Shown here: positions 25,301-36,460 of the stretch, in pieces
Numbering within the stretch: position 1 is the first letter of the stretch
How the letters are laid out: the number at the start of each line of letters is the position of its first letter
NCBI GenBank assembly: GCA_964019415.1
Contig: OZ025889.1
Location: 1,936,501-2,000,500, forward strand
DNA length: 64,000 nt
Source: Ianthella basta
Taxonomy: Eukaryota > Porifera > Demospongiae > Verongiida > Ianthellidae
Reading direction: 5' to 3'
Made by a program: the position numbers and the translations under genes
Notes under the pieces: model-generated
Database searches by the model: none
What the model was told of the DNA's origin: nothing
What the model saw: the letters and a program-made list of their open reading frames with translations, nothing else

Positions 25301-28300
25301 GCATGCAAAGGCGGCAATGGGCATTGTTGCATGGTTCAGCGTCAATTATACAGTTATGCAATGCCTTGTTCAAAATGTTCACAGATTACATTATTTACTG
25401 ATGGCTTCTCAAACTGCAAAATCTGCAAAGGTTTTATCCTATGAAAATTTAAGCCCATACAGTATGTAAGAATATTACTACACTGGATCTCTGTTCATTT
25501 GTGTGCTTTTGCTATTATACTATATGTGCTCCTGGGACCACTATAGAATTTCCCTGCATGAAGCAATTGAAATGCGTGGTGTCAGGTGTAGAAGAATCAG
25601 TGGGATGCTTTAAGCTATTTTGTTGGCTTTCTGCCCATCAATATCTTGACTGAAATACTTTAGCCATGTACAATGAGACACCATTTTCCCTATGGCAAAC
25701 TGTTCTTCCAGTCACTCTCTAAGAATGCTACATGCATAACATCATGGTGGTGTCTATGCTCATATACGTATATTGCACCACAACATTGAGTTGCTCCATG
25801 GCTGCAACCAGATCATAATAGTATACATAATGGAATTATATTTCAAAGTGAATAATGCACCTTCTATGGCATGGGTATATAGTAGCTATTATGTCACATT
25901 CACCAACACACTGTTATGTTGTACAGAATAATTCATGCTGCCAGTCACAATCATGCAGTCACCACTATGACATGCACTATATATGAATTTAGCATCATGT
26001 CCCATGTGCCAACAGCTGCACCAGCATGTACTCTGCTTGCTGTAGCCCATGCTATATACTGTATGACTGTATAATGACATCTGCTAGAGTATGCCAGACT
26101 ACATACAGTGCACAGCTATATATATCAATGTATGAGATGCCAGCATCCAACAAATTAATCTGGTAGCAGCACACCAGTATGCAACATGCTTGCATCAAGA
26201 GCCTGGAGCAGGACAGTCTGCTAAAGGCAGGCTATATAGTGTAATTGTAACAGTTACATAGCCTGTCCAGCACGTAAACAAATCACTAAATTAATGGTGG
26301 CACTTACTTTGGTTACATGTTGATCCCTGCCACCCGGGCTTGCACTGACTACAATCTGTACCTCCGTAATTTCCTTCACAGGTAAGTGTGACTCGCATAG
26401 TAAGCTGACCAGTAGTAAAATATCTGGAGCTTCGATCATCTGGAAGTCCTCTGAAATGAAATCTAAGTGACCCAAGATTGTCATCGTACCTTAGATCTAC
26501 ATCCCATACTTCCACATATAGCACCACACCAGCAGATCCCTGCATTATGGTACATAAATAGACAGGGCACAACAACAACAGAAAGAACATCTTCAACAAA
26601 TGTCCCAACAGAGCCATACAATTGAAACGTCTATTTGCAGCTATAAGGCTTTCTCTTCCAACGTCTAACTTCCAGCTGAAACATCATATTGCATACAAAC
26701 AAAGTACTGGAAGATAACAGTGTCACCTTTTTCAGGCCATGAACTGACATAATTATTACCATTTGCATGCAAGATGCAGGGACCATGCATGATTAATGCT
26801 TCACTGTGTAACAGCCTTTACTTGTTTCTGTATTATGTCATTCCTATATCCTTACTATGTTTAATTTGTAGAAGATATTAATTTCATTACTTCTATAATA
26901 ATTTTACAGTAGAATGTACCTGTCTAACATGGTCACTGTATAGTACAGTCACCTCCTTATATATAAGACTGCCTCCCTGGCCCCAAATAGCATTAAAGCA
27001 TTGCAATCTACCTCTGTAGAGCAGGCACCTCCCTATATAGGTCAGTTAGAACTGGCCCACATGGGTGGCTGTCTTAGACAGTTTCCACTCTATCACTACA
27101 AGCAAGTGTGAACCATTAGCAGTATGATAAATGAAATATGCTGTAGAACAAATTGAAAAATATGAAATATATTTAGATATCCACTAACTTGGCTAGAAGG
27201 CATAAATTGGAACCTGCATCTGTAACGCACCTACCTCTCTATAAATGTCAATTATAACAGGCCCACAGGTGGCTGTACCAAGATGATATCAAGATGCATA
27301 CATGTGAAGTGTGCTTGTCAAGATGACAGCCATAGCTAGCTATTATGTGCCATTTTCTTTAATGTAACTCTGCCTTGTAATAATTGCAGCAGCTACCTTG
27401 TGCAGTACCAGGATGGCCAGCCTCTAGATGCTGTACAACCTTGTTTTGCACCAGCTTATCACAACCTTGTTTACAAGGTGGTATAATTATACAGTCACAT
27501 GAAAACGTGTCAAAAGCACAGTTGAAATAAGGTGGTAACAAGGCAGCAACGATGAAATAAGGCATGTGGTATCAAGGCGGCAGGCAACCTTCATAACAAC
27601 CTTGTAGAAAGCATGATATTTTAGTACTGGTACACAACAATTACGTACAGGGTAGTCCATATTCCAAGGTTGACGATTAATTTGATTGAATCTTGCTTCA
27701 GTCACTTCATTTCCTTCGTGATATCCGCGTGAGCCAGAAATGTCACGATTCTTGCAGTTAATGTTGGTGTTAGCACAGGCGTAAAAACGAAATTCACAGT
27801 ATCCAGCACAGAATACATCACAGCATGTGTGTCTGTGATTGGAATAGCGATGGTATCTGACACTCAATGTTCCTCGCTTCACTGCCAGCACCTGCATGTA
27901 GCAGAATGGGGGTACAGAACAATTACTGTCTGTTGAATACAATAGCCAAAATACATGGAGATTGTTGAGGTAGTGTGCTAAGTACTGAAATGGATAGCTA
28001 AACCTCCAAAGCTAAACACTGTGTTGTTCCAATCAGAGAGTAATGCTCAGTATGTAGAGATGACGATAGTTCTCTATGTAGTGGAAAAGACTACACTACA
28101 GAATTCCACGTTATACTATTGGCCAATTAGCAAACAAGAAAGTTCCCAGTATATGTAGTTCACAACAGCAGTGTTCCTTCATTGTTGTTAGCTAGTAGCT
28201 GTATCTCACAAGGAAGCCATCATTATACATACACTTTTTCCCACCTCCTTGGCTCATTATATAATACTAGTGTATGTACCACTGCATAAAGCACCAGTGT

Positions 28301-31300
28301 ATAAAAATTCCTTTAGAATTAAAAGGAATTTAGGAATGGCCATGCAGCAGAAAAAGCATAGAAACAAGCAGCAGCAACTCTACACCATGATACATAATAC
28401 ACCACATATCTGTGAAGTTCGCTCTGCATTCCTAATTTCCTTGTATATACTGTAGCTGCAAGATACCCAAATGTTAGCTAGCTAGTCCCATCCAACTAAA
28501 GGAAATTAGGAATGGAGAACGAACGTCCTTTCAAGATGGTGGGAGGCTGCAGAATATGCTAATTTATTGCTTGGCAAGACCACTTTTGACGCTCAACCGT
28601 TCATGCATGACAGTGCAACATCCAAAAGGCCTACGGATACTCAGACCAATGCAGCGCAGGCAGAAGTCACTATATTTTTAACACGAAGGGAAACATATGT
28701 TATAGCTACAGCGTGTTCTACTTTCTTTATTGCGTCAATGCCTGGGTATAGGGTGTGGCATCATAGTTTGGACACACAGCTTTCTGCAGTCAGGACAGCG
28801 TGGACATCCAAAATATAACACCCCCACCTGCCCCAATTTAGCGAAGAAGTAGCTGCAGGGCGACCATCGAATGGTTCCATTTCAGTATGCTACTGTTGGT
28901 AGGTCAAAGATGTGGCTTGATACTGACTATGATAGAACTCCAAATAGGTCTTTGTTGGTGATGATACAGCCGGAATCCGAACTATGATGACATTAGCTCG
29001 AAGGTATATATGTTACTTTGGACAGTTCCTTCTCAACGGTCTAACATTTCAACAGTAGCAGCTGCAACCGCCTTTTTTCGATCCGTAGCTAGGTTGCTAC
29101 AGTGTTCTCACCAGACTGTTTTTAAAGGGTACAGAACCCTTCTTGCTCCCTTAAGAACCCTCCTTGAGGCTGTAAACATGGCAATGTACCCTCCTTGAAA
29201 GGCACAGTGCCACTAGTCATTTGGTGCGGGCAGTAACATTTGCATGCATACACACCATGTCACAAGGCTCTCCCTGTATTCAACTAATGCACATTGCATG
29301 CGAAAGTGACACCCTCTTCCACACCCAACCATCCACTAGCCACTCCTCACATGACAGCTGGTCAAGTGTCCTTCTTCTATTATTTCCTGGGGAGAACTTC
29401 GGGTTGCTATTCTAGCTTAAAGAACAGTGTGTCAGATCTATGATGGCGGCAGTACTATGATGCCGCACAAGTGAAACAAGATAGCCAAGAACTGCCTAGC
29501 ACTTAGGGATGTAGCTGCCTTAGAGCCAACTGAGGCAGTTGCCTCAGTTAAAAATATGGACTTGCCGGCAATATAATAATGGCCTAAAAGTGCACACTTG
29601 CAAGTTTTAGCACAAATATTCACAGCAGACCTGAGACAGCATATATATATTGCTGTTATGTCACTCTTGACTCAGATGGTTAGATGGTGATCTCTGCATT
29701 GTCAAGTTAGCTGCAAGAGGGCACCTGTTTGAAAATGCCTTCAGAAGCCATTTTTGTTGCTAAAATAGAACAGGCATTCCCTTCTTCAGGAGTTTTCAGC
29801 TCGAGGACACTGACATTTTATAGACACACAATTATCACTTTACCCCCGAATTCCTCTTTGCATATATTGGTAAGTAATTGCATGCAGCTAGATGGTTCAT
29901 ATAACATCCTGGCTACGCCCCTGCCTATGCAGGAGAGGGGCAATAGGTACTAGTTATCACATGGCCGCGAGGGCGTTTCGCTAATTTATCGCACTCGGGC
30001 GCTTCGCGCCCGAGTGCGATAAATTAGCGAAACGCCCGAGGGGTCATGTGATAACTGGCTTGTTACAGTCGAACAGAAACGATTTGCGCTTGAATTCCCT
30101 TGCCGTCGTATCATTTTACCGAACGAACTAGACTGTAATTACTATAGAAACCGGAAAATACGCCCTTCTTGACGAAGAAAAGTGAAGGGCTAAGCGTAGT
30201 GAGGGTAAAGGCTGTCAGCGGCCTCTCCTTCTGAATAAAGTGACGCCAGTGTTTGAGTCGGCGCTATGGCAGATGATTTGAAGACCTGCTAACGGCGTAT
30301 GAACTCAGATCATCCCTGCAGAATGCAGACTGCATGAAATTGGAAAGCCTGTAGAGCTTGGAGAGTGGAGGGACCTTCTTACACACTAAAATCACATTCA
30401 GAAAACTTTAAAGATATTGCATGCACAATTCCAAGTCTCTGCCATCAAACATGCATGTGCAGTGCTGTGCTAGGCATAAATTTCTGAGGATGACCATTTC
30501 TAAGTGTTATGCACTCATCATTGAGGAGCCAAAGTTCATGTGAAAGTTCACAAGGTGCTGAATATCAAAGGGATTTTGCTAAAACAGCAGACAAAACGTT
30601 TACATAAGGCTAGAATATGATTGGATATGTCAATAAAAGCCCCTTTTTCGAAGCAGTTCGTTATACAACCAACAAGGCGTTATACACTTCCAAGGCAACT
30701 GTGCGTTATCCAGTGCATTTGCCAAAATAACACACAGTTGTTTCCTTTGATGTATGGTTTCATCATGTAACAAAATAAGATAACTCCACCACCATAAGGT
30801 GATAATTGCTCAGCAAACGCACCTCGTTGATTGGTACGCGTACACAAGTGAATGTCAATTTCTCCTTATTTCATCCTATGCATGCGAATCCAGCATGACG
30901 CCCCATTCGCTCTAAATCGCCCTAACGGTGATTCTATACTGACAGACATGATAACCACTGCATTACAGTACCACTTCACCCGCTGTCCAAGTGACAGAGA
31001 AAAGAGCAGAGATAAACCAAAGGTAAAAGCCATCCTGCCATGCACAATTGCAAGCCCTTTCAAATGACACCCAAAACGCCATGACATTGCGCAAGGCCAA
31101 ATGGCACAAGCTGTCCCGGCTATGGTTCGCATGTGTGTTCTATGCATGTGTCTCCGTTTGATTGTAGCAGTTACCAAGCTGCTGTAATCACATGGATGTT
31201 TTGTATGATACTGAAGCACTCTTATCAATGAAAACGGAGTGGTAGCTATATTCTACTCTGTTTTGCAATGATTTGCGGCAGTACTCCGCCTGTGTGCAAT

Positions 31301-32620
31301 GAATAGAGTTAGTTACTCCTTTTAATCCTACATCCACTCGTTGTTACAACACCCCCAGAGCGACTACAGTCCTAAAAGACACTGTTTCGGGCACTTTTCT
31401 CAGCAATTCCCAGAGCACCTCTGAAAGTAGTAGGGACTGCCAGTTCAAATATGCTTTCAATTTTGACAATAATCATTTTCGGATTCACCTACTACCTTTT
31501 GCGATCAGTATGAGACTTTTCTTATTCAAATCCGTTCAGTAGAAGCGGAATTACGAGCTTGTGAACATTGGTACCATACAATTTTTTCTGACATGTAGTA
31601 TAGCAACTGCGGTATATGGTACTGAATCATGCACGCATGACATCGCTGGATAGCTAACCCAAAGTCCACCAACTAGCTACTACCAACTTGCAGAGATATA
31701 TAAAGAAGGACTATCCTGACTTTAGCCGCTGAAACAAGGCATCCCCAAGCACCCATGTACTATTTTACAATGGCCTATTCCTTTTTCTATGGTTTGGAGC
31801 TGTATCTCATAAGGGAGCCATCAATAAATATGTTATTGAGCACCTGTCCTACTTCCCATGCTCACTACATTATAATGAAGCATAAAGTCACCTCGATCCC
31901 ACTTATCATGCTGAACAGTATTCATACGGAAAGGATTAGAATAATTATGTAAAGAAAAGGTAAATATAGTTATGTACAATTCCAGGAATACAAATCTCCA
32001 GTGTAAACTTTACCAAGCCCATATATATTATACATATAGTTGGCTTAGTAAGAAATGCATGCAGCAACCCGCAAATCTCAATGCTCCAAATGCATTGCAT
32101 TGGAATGTAGTCACGCAGGCATTTAAAGATTTGTACTATCAGCTAGAATTAGGGACTATAGAGACTATAGGCATATATATAGTGCGAGCCAGGTACTGTA
32201 GATATGCATAAAATCATACATGCATCCACAAGCCTCCCTCGTGCACTAATTAAAGGTAAAGTGTTGGCAATATTGGGGGGGGGACAGGGTAGGGTAGTCA
32301 CCATATGTACCTCCCCCCCCCCCCCTCATTTATTGCACCCAATCACTGGGTGATTCCAAATGAAGAAGTACGTATACTGAGCTCCAAAACCTAAATGAAT
32401 AAGTGTGCCAAAGTACTGTGGTACTTCTAGATGACCTCAAATGGACTGACCATAGCGTGCTAAACATTGTCCATCAATCAGGCAACACATACTCAAACTG
32501 CTTTTAGCCTATAGCTACCAAATAAATGTGCTGTAAAGCTGTCACTGAGTTAATAATACCACTTACCTGAGATCCAAATGACAGACACAGGAGTAGAAAC
32601 AAACCAAAGGTGCATGCCAT
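6866..32620 (-). CDS. Gene B: Delta/Jagged-like Notch-ligand homologue with 16 EGF domains
   Basis: There are 21 exons on the minus strand: 32620-32567, 27891-27649, 26539-26308, 24738-24598; cassette 3 23505-23338, 23123-23004, 21436-21341, 21165-21043, 20223-20098; cassette 2 17713-17546, 17331-17212, 14888-14793, 14623-14501, 13682-13557; cassette 1 12175-12008, 11794-11675, 10404-10309, 10139-10017, 9109-8984; then 7315-7220 and 7080-6866. The exons sum to 2880 bp (959 aa) with all phases compatible. Residues 1-18 are a signal peptide ([18 protein letters not shown]; good start context AGGATGG). Residues 19-99 are MNNL-like, 100-176 are a linker plus a reduced DSL-like region, 177-223 an EGF, 224-856 fifteen EGFs, about 857-886 a TM helix, and the rest a tail with NPVY and an Asp-rich run. 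Notch ligands act in trans at the cell surface; the ligand role here is inferred from the N-terminus. Transcription would run away from XRCC2 across a 3.8-kb divergent intergenic region. Exon order could differ in real transcripts through cassette skipping. Confidence 0.8.
7316..8983. other. Gene B intron before the TM exon
   Basis: No exon or RNA gene is seen. It contains a short (GT)8 tract at about 8179-8196. Its last 300 bp belong to the tandem cassette unit. Confidence 0.5.
9851..9900. repeat. Perfect 23-bp hairpin private to cassette copy 1
   Basis: Arms of 23 nt (GTGTTGGTCAGGGGAACCTG plus GAC) are exact inverted copies around a 4-nt loop. Copies 2 (about 14370-14412) and 3 (about 20920-20958) have only the right arm, with unrelated sequence on the left. 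Confidence 0.9.
12481..12886. mobile_element. Ty3/Gypsy-type LTR remnant (fossil)
   Basis: One LTR of about 208 bp (12481-12688) starts TGTAAC and ends GTTACA. It is followed by about 140 bp of apparent leader and a partial second LTR ending at 12886. CATA flanks both sides as a 4-bp target-site duplication. It belongs to the same family as, and sits at the same position in the cassette unit as, the element at 18020-19150. It is broken; only terminal parts remain. Confidence 0.8.
15857..16913. mobile_element. 1.06-kb palindrome-ended insertion in cassette copy 2 (possible Helitron-like)
   Basis: Comparison with copies 1 and 3, which are continuous at CTATATGGAGAT, shows about 1.06 kb inserted here in copy 2 only. 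The left end holds a 114-bp imperfect palindrome (15861-15974) with a GGGCGCGAAGCGCCC centre. An Arg-rich open frame, 16027-16380 (117 aa), matches nothing I know. Repeated TAAGATATAATCGCTCTCC-like units lie at about 16770-16825. No clear target-site duplication is seen. On the minus strand the left end reads AACTGA then T, compatible with a Helitron CTRR end next to a hairpin; that class is only a suggestion. Confidence 0.6.
18020..19150 (+). mobile_element. Ty3/Gypsy retrotransposon fragment (fossil)
   Basis: Parts in order: a truncated 5' LTR piece (18020 to about 18120), a 3' integrase region on the plus strand (about 18123-18782; core [19 protein letters not shown]-type end [10 protein letters not shown]), a polypurine tract near 18918-18930, and a 3' LTR (18932-19150; TGTAAC...GTTACA). 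No gag, protease, RT or envelope remains, so it is broken. The overlapping LTR parts differ at about 5 of 100 positions, which suggests modest age. Its presence at the same site as 12481-12886 places insertion before the copy 1/copy 2 duplication. Confidence 0.9.
19795..23790 (-). repeat. EGF cassette copy 3 (exons a-e, tandem unit)
   Basis: Exons are a 23505-23338, b 23123-23004, c 21436-21341, d 21165-21043 and e 20223-20098, again 168, 120, 96, 123 and 126 bp. Small coding differences from copies 1 and 2 include FDYC in exon a and [12 protein letters not shown] in exon e. It lacks any gypsy LTR at the site shared by copies 1 and 2. Intron b-c contains a private tandem duplication (21928-22520). 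The flank at 19795-19980 matches about 8690-8860 before copy 1. Confidence 0.9.
21928..22520. repeat. About 295-bp tandem duplication inside cassette copy 3
   Basis: TTCATACCGCTCCGAGGCAG at 21928 recurs at about 22228 and similarity continues through CAGGAAACTATGATATATA to about 22515. Copies 1 and 2 have one unit, so this is a private, recent intronic duplication. Confidence 0.9.
23785..23965. mobile_element. MITE fragment (same family as 56284-56646)
   Basis: It begins CTAGAAATAATATAAAATTC, continues with GTAAGGATGTAGGGATGGCA and a palindromic core (GGAGCATTAACCATGGTCCC ... GATGGTTAATGCTCC), and is cut off after GTGTAAC. It lies in the gene B intron between the first EGF exon and cassette copy 3. 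A half copy is at about 26785-26905. Confidence 0.75.
24598..27891 (-). other. Gene B N-terminal exons: MNNL-like, DSL-like, first EGF
   Basis: Exon 27891-27649 (81 aa) has [10 protein letters not shown], then [20 protein letters not shown], the Cys pattern of the N-terminal domain of Notch ligands, and ends [10 protein letters not shown] at a GTACGT donor. Exon 26539-26308 follows with [32 protein letters not shown], then [18 protein letters not shown]. Jagged/Delta proteins have ...VEAWD...IRVTCDDYYYG.C... at the same place, so homology looks real. The middle of a normal DSL domain is absent: the sequence goes from NYGGTDC directly to a CxPGWxG ending. Exon 24738-24598 is an EGF ([19 protein letters not shown], then [12 protein letters not shown]). 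All four junctions keep frame. Confidence 0.7.
26785..26905. mobile_element. MITE half copy
   Basis: ATTAATGCTTCACTGTGTAA, CAGCCTTTACTTGTTTCTGT and the terminal ATTACTTCTATAATAA match the 3' half of the element at 56284-56646. Confidence 0.7.
29951..30056. repeat. 105-bp near-perfect palindrome
   Basis: AGTTATCACATG ... GGGCGTTTCGCTAATTTATC, then centre GGGCGCTTCGCGCCC, then the inverse arm ending CATGTGATAACT. The layout, GC-rich centre and TTATAA/TGATAA edges resemble the palindrome at 15861-15974, so the two may mark ends of one element family. The left edge on the minus strand reads ATAACTAG then T. Confidence 0.85.
30980..31033 (-). CDS. Candidate alternative or relic first exon of gene B
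   Basis: ATG at 31033-31031 opens [18 protein letters not shown], 18 codons, then GTGAAG as a possible donor. It aligns without gaps to the real first exon ([18 protein letters not shown]; donor GTAAGT), including the AGGATGGC start context and the sequence after the donor. The phase is 0, so splicing to 27891 would keep frame. It may be an alternative promoter and exon, or a decaying copy; the weaker donor favours decay. Confidence 0.5.
32274..32330. repeat. G-tract / C-tract inverted pair
   Basis: A run of about 9 G near 32275 and a run of about 14 C near 32313-32326 lie about 30 bp apart and could pair. It is in the gene B first intron, about 240 bp downstream (gene-wise) of the signal-peptide exon. 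Confidence 0.7.
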
Positions 32621-33417
32621 CCTGGCCCTACTCTCCCAGCACAGTATTATTGGTAAGCACAAGCTCGTAACCAACTCGGGTCAGGAACTTCTGGTACGGC
32701 ACACAGCCACACACAATTTAATTGGCTACATATACCCTGCAGGAAGCTTATATTGGACGCAGGCCACCTGCAATTATATAACCTAGTAGTAAAGGAACAG
32801 CACAGCATCGATGAATAACGTTGCTTATTAGGTATAGTAGGAAACAGCCACCTGCACCCACCCACATGTGCTATCCCATTGTATTCAAGGCTGACCAGGC
32901 ACATCAGAAGCAGCCCGCTTGTATCCCAAAAAAAACATCCAGTTTCAGTCGATTTTGAGATCTTTTAACAATGACTTTGTTTAACATATTGTGTATAGTC
33001 TTGCATATATATAGCCAGACCACTTCACAGAAGCAGTTAGGCTTTAGCTACACAAGACTAAGTAACCATTATGAAAACTTTCAAGCTGACACACAGATGT
33101 TCAAAGAGCTGTATGGCACTCCTACATGTTTTCAGCTTTATTTTTAGGCTTTGGTATGGCTTCATATTTATATTATATTTCTATGTGGATACCTACTAGA
33201 TCCTGTTGCCATGGCAATGGGCATCTATTCAATGTCTTGTAGACTTGGACTTTGACAGGGAGTCTCGAAATCTGACAGACGCCCTCCACGAGAAGTGTGT
33301 ATAGGACATCAAGTTATGTAATCTGATAGATCCCTCTGACATCATGTGGTATCATCATTGCAGGATAGCCAGTTAGGCCATAAATGAAGTGAGGGCTTCT
33401 CAGCTGGCTCAGGCATC

Positions 33418-33530
33418 AGAAAGGGTTGGTTCATCTTCGCTCTGAAGAAGACCAGAGCATCTGGTCGAAACATCGGCAAGGTTTTCAACCCTGTTGTGAA
33501 GCTGGTATTAGAGAACCAACCCTTTCTGAG
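33418..33530 (+). repeat. Repeat with hammerhead-ribozyme-like motif
   Basis: Positions 33442-33474 read CTGAAGA, then a 6-bp stem (GACCAG / CTGGTC) with loop AGCAT, then GAAAC and ATC. This is the type I hammerhead order: core, stem II, GAAA, very short stem III, cleavage site. The first core block differs from CTGATGA at one base. Flanks CTTCGCT and GGCAAGG can form 6 of 7 stem I pairs counting wobble. Short terminal inverted repeats (TCAGAAAGGGTTGGTT) frame the unit. Similar repeats are known from Penelope-like elements. Confidence 0.7.
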
Positions 33531-34184
33531 TTAGGCCATAGTAGGTAAATTTCCTGCTTCTCATCCCCTCCCTCATACACTTCCTGGAAGTGGAGCTGGC
33601 AAAAACACAATGCATTAAGGTCTCCCAAGTCCGCATTGAATATTGCCTTTTGAAGCTTTGAAAAGCACACACAAATGTCTCACATGCTGCTTGATGCAGC
33701 TTTAATGTTGACATTTGCTTTACACAGAGACCATGTCCTAGGATACCATTAAGAGAAATGGCATCATTGCTGTGTATTCCTGTCTGGCAGGGTGGGGGTG
33801 GTAACTACAAATTTTGCCACTTTGGCACTCTTTTGCTATTATGCAATATAAATCATCTGTGTAATTGTTTCCTGTGTTTATAATTTGCCCTGCCCGCCCA
33901 CGTAGCTTTGAAGCTAATAGGTAGGATGAGAAACAGGAAATTTACCTGCTTATGTCATATATATTTAATTTCTGGTGATAATCAAATTGGAGGAAACAGT
34001 GGCATGGATGAACCCTAAAAAGGATTGCACAGCTGTCTATGGCTTATCAATACTTGCTGGATGACTGCATGAGTAGGAGATGATCATGATCAGTCACTGG
34101 CTGGTGGCCTTGCATGCCCTAGCAACTGCAGCCGGTGACCTTTCAGCTGTTTGCATGTGTGCCAGCTGCAGGTGTGTGAGTATG

Positions 34185-34190
<6 letters not shown>

Positions 34191-34267
<77 letters not shown>

Positions 34268-34274
34268 GTGTGTG

Positions 34275-34330
<56 letters not shown>

Positions 34331-34360
34331 TGTGTTTGTGTATGTGTGTGTTTGCTATCA
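34191..34360. repeat. (TG)n microsatellite, interrupted
   Basis: A TG tract of about 165 bp with CATG, CG and TACG interruptions. The open frames across it are artefacts. Between gene B's first exon and XRCC2 I see no other gene. Confidence 0.95.
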
Positions 34361-36460
34361 ATCTGCATTTTGCCTTCATCACACAATGTGTTTGCTCGAG
34401 CCCACAAATGTCATATGTGTGTACATTGCATCCCAATGCGCACTCCCAGTTTCATTCCATTCACATCAACCCATCATCCAAGTGTGCTTCATTCTCGTCA
34501 TTGGATACTCATCCCACACAATCACTGCATTTGCTGTACATCATGTTTGCTCAGGCTCATCCCAAATCGCCCAGGATTCACTTAGCATTATGGTGAATAG
34601 CAACCTGCAGCCATACCACCCACTTTTCATGCAGAACATCATTCATGGTATGCAACGGCTAAGCTACAATTCCAGGAATCACACATCTCCCATTTCCTAT
34701 ATGTTATTTTAAAGTTATTCATGGTCTGAGTTTTGATGAGTATTGTAAACAAAGGCAAGAGAGGGCAGAGGTAGATTTGGCTCAGCTTGCACTGACCAAA
34801 TTAACAAGACATCTGTACTTTGGGCCAGGCTGACGCAGTTGAGTACAGTACTGGCACTGCAACAAGTTGGTTGTGGGCAGACTTCAAAATGCACATGTTT
34901 CAATATTGTAAATTAATAAATACTGCATATTAGAACAACAGCGTATTAGAGTATTGCTGTATACAACCAACAAGACCACTTTCACTCTTACAAACGAAAA
35001 TAAGTTCAAGTGTCCTCGGCATGGCCTAATTGTACCTTGTTTTCCATACTTTGCATACTGTGCAGGCGTGTAACATATACAAAGCATACAATATACATAT
35101 ACAGTACCCTTTGACACACCTGGATGTCTTCAGGAATAGAACACTACCGTGGTGAATGCTCACACAGTCTTCGAATTCACTATGTATGCAGTACATAAAC
35201 ACATACAATACGTATAAAGTTAGTAGTAAGTAAGACTTCTCCAATGAAAGCAATATAATTGTAAACATACACACATGTACTGTACATAGTTTTGAAATAG
35301 CCCCTTTGGAAGACACATTGTATAATTTGCCATTAAGCTTGAGCTTGTCGAGTAAACAAGAAAACAGTTTGTAGGAAACACCTTTCGACATGACTAAGGG
35401 ATGTTCCCAGTTAGCTACACAGTAACCCAATTACAACAGCCCCACGTATACCCCAGGCCTCAGCAATGTATGCATGGAGCTACGTACAGTATGTACAACT
35501 TTCTGACCGTGGTAAGAGGCTGCTAGATTCGTGCCACTGGGCTAGTAATTACTCAGATTCCATTGGTTGATTGGTAGGTATACACCTTAACAGATGGCCA
35601 AAACTGCAAACGTTTACCTAGTGGAAAGATTTGAGCAAACAGGGCTATAGCAGACTCAAATGTGACACTGACTGATACCCATCCTCAGCTTTCAACCTTC
35701 AGTAAATAACACTTTAATAAGCATCATACTGGAATGTGGTATACCTAATTCAAATGAAGAGTACAATGGGACATCAGGGCCTTGGAGTAAGTGCTATGCC
35801 TATCACATATGATGGACATCATTGTGCAAAGTGACATGAAGCAGTAGTCGAGCAGTCTGCCTTCTGAACATACTGATGACAGGGAGCCGTGTACAGGGGC
35901 TTTCTATCTGGTATATAGAGGTAAGCTCATATGGTAGAAGCACTTGTAAGAATTTAAAAAAATGACTTGGTAGAACAACATTATTAAACTAAGACAACAA
36001 GTGCAGGTTGCCATCCCATTGACTGTACAATCGCCAACAAATTGCTAGCGAGCTAGCAATTTCTAGCTAAATGAGCACTAGCTAGGTAGCTATACAGAAG
36101 AGCATCACATACTGAGGACTCACCGAGTAATTGATAACTGCACCCAGGAATGAGTAAGATAACGCTTTTACTCTTGCTGCAGGTAGACCTTTAAGTGTTT
36201 GTTAACTCTATAGCTAACGTAGCTAACTAAGCTAACGCCTTTCTCTTGCACGAAACTGGCCAAGTCCTGTAATACAGTAATCACGTTAACACAACACTCA
36301 TAGATAGGCCTTTAGCTATATACAGAGCTACACGACAGGTATAAGTATATTCCCATTCATGCCAGCTCGCAAGCCCAGCTAGGCAGGCGCTATGCTTTTA
36401 CGCAACCGATGGCAGCCATTTTATTCCCTGCTGACCAGCTGTAAATGTACGGCAGCTAGC

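Larger units (their letters stand above)
27950..32560. other. Gene B first intron: repeats, no further exon certain
   Basis: This large intron separates the signal-peptide exon from the MNNL exon. It holds a 105-bp palindrome (29951-30056), a second signal-peptide-like exon (31033-30980), and a block (about 30410-30790) similar to 60-580 at the window start. A block at about 31790-31890 is similar to 28190-28290. No other coding exon could be supported. Confidence 0.5.
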
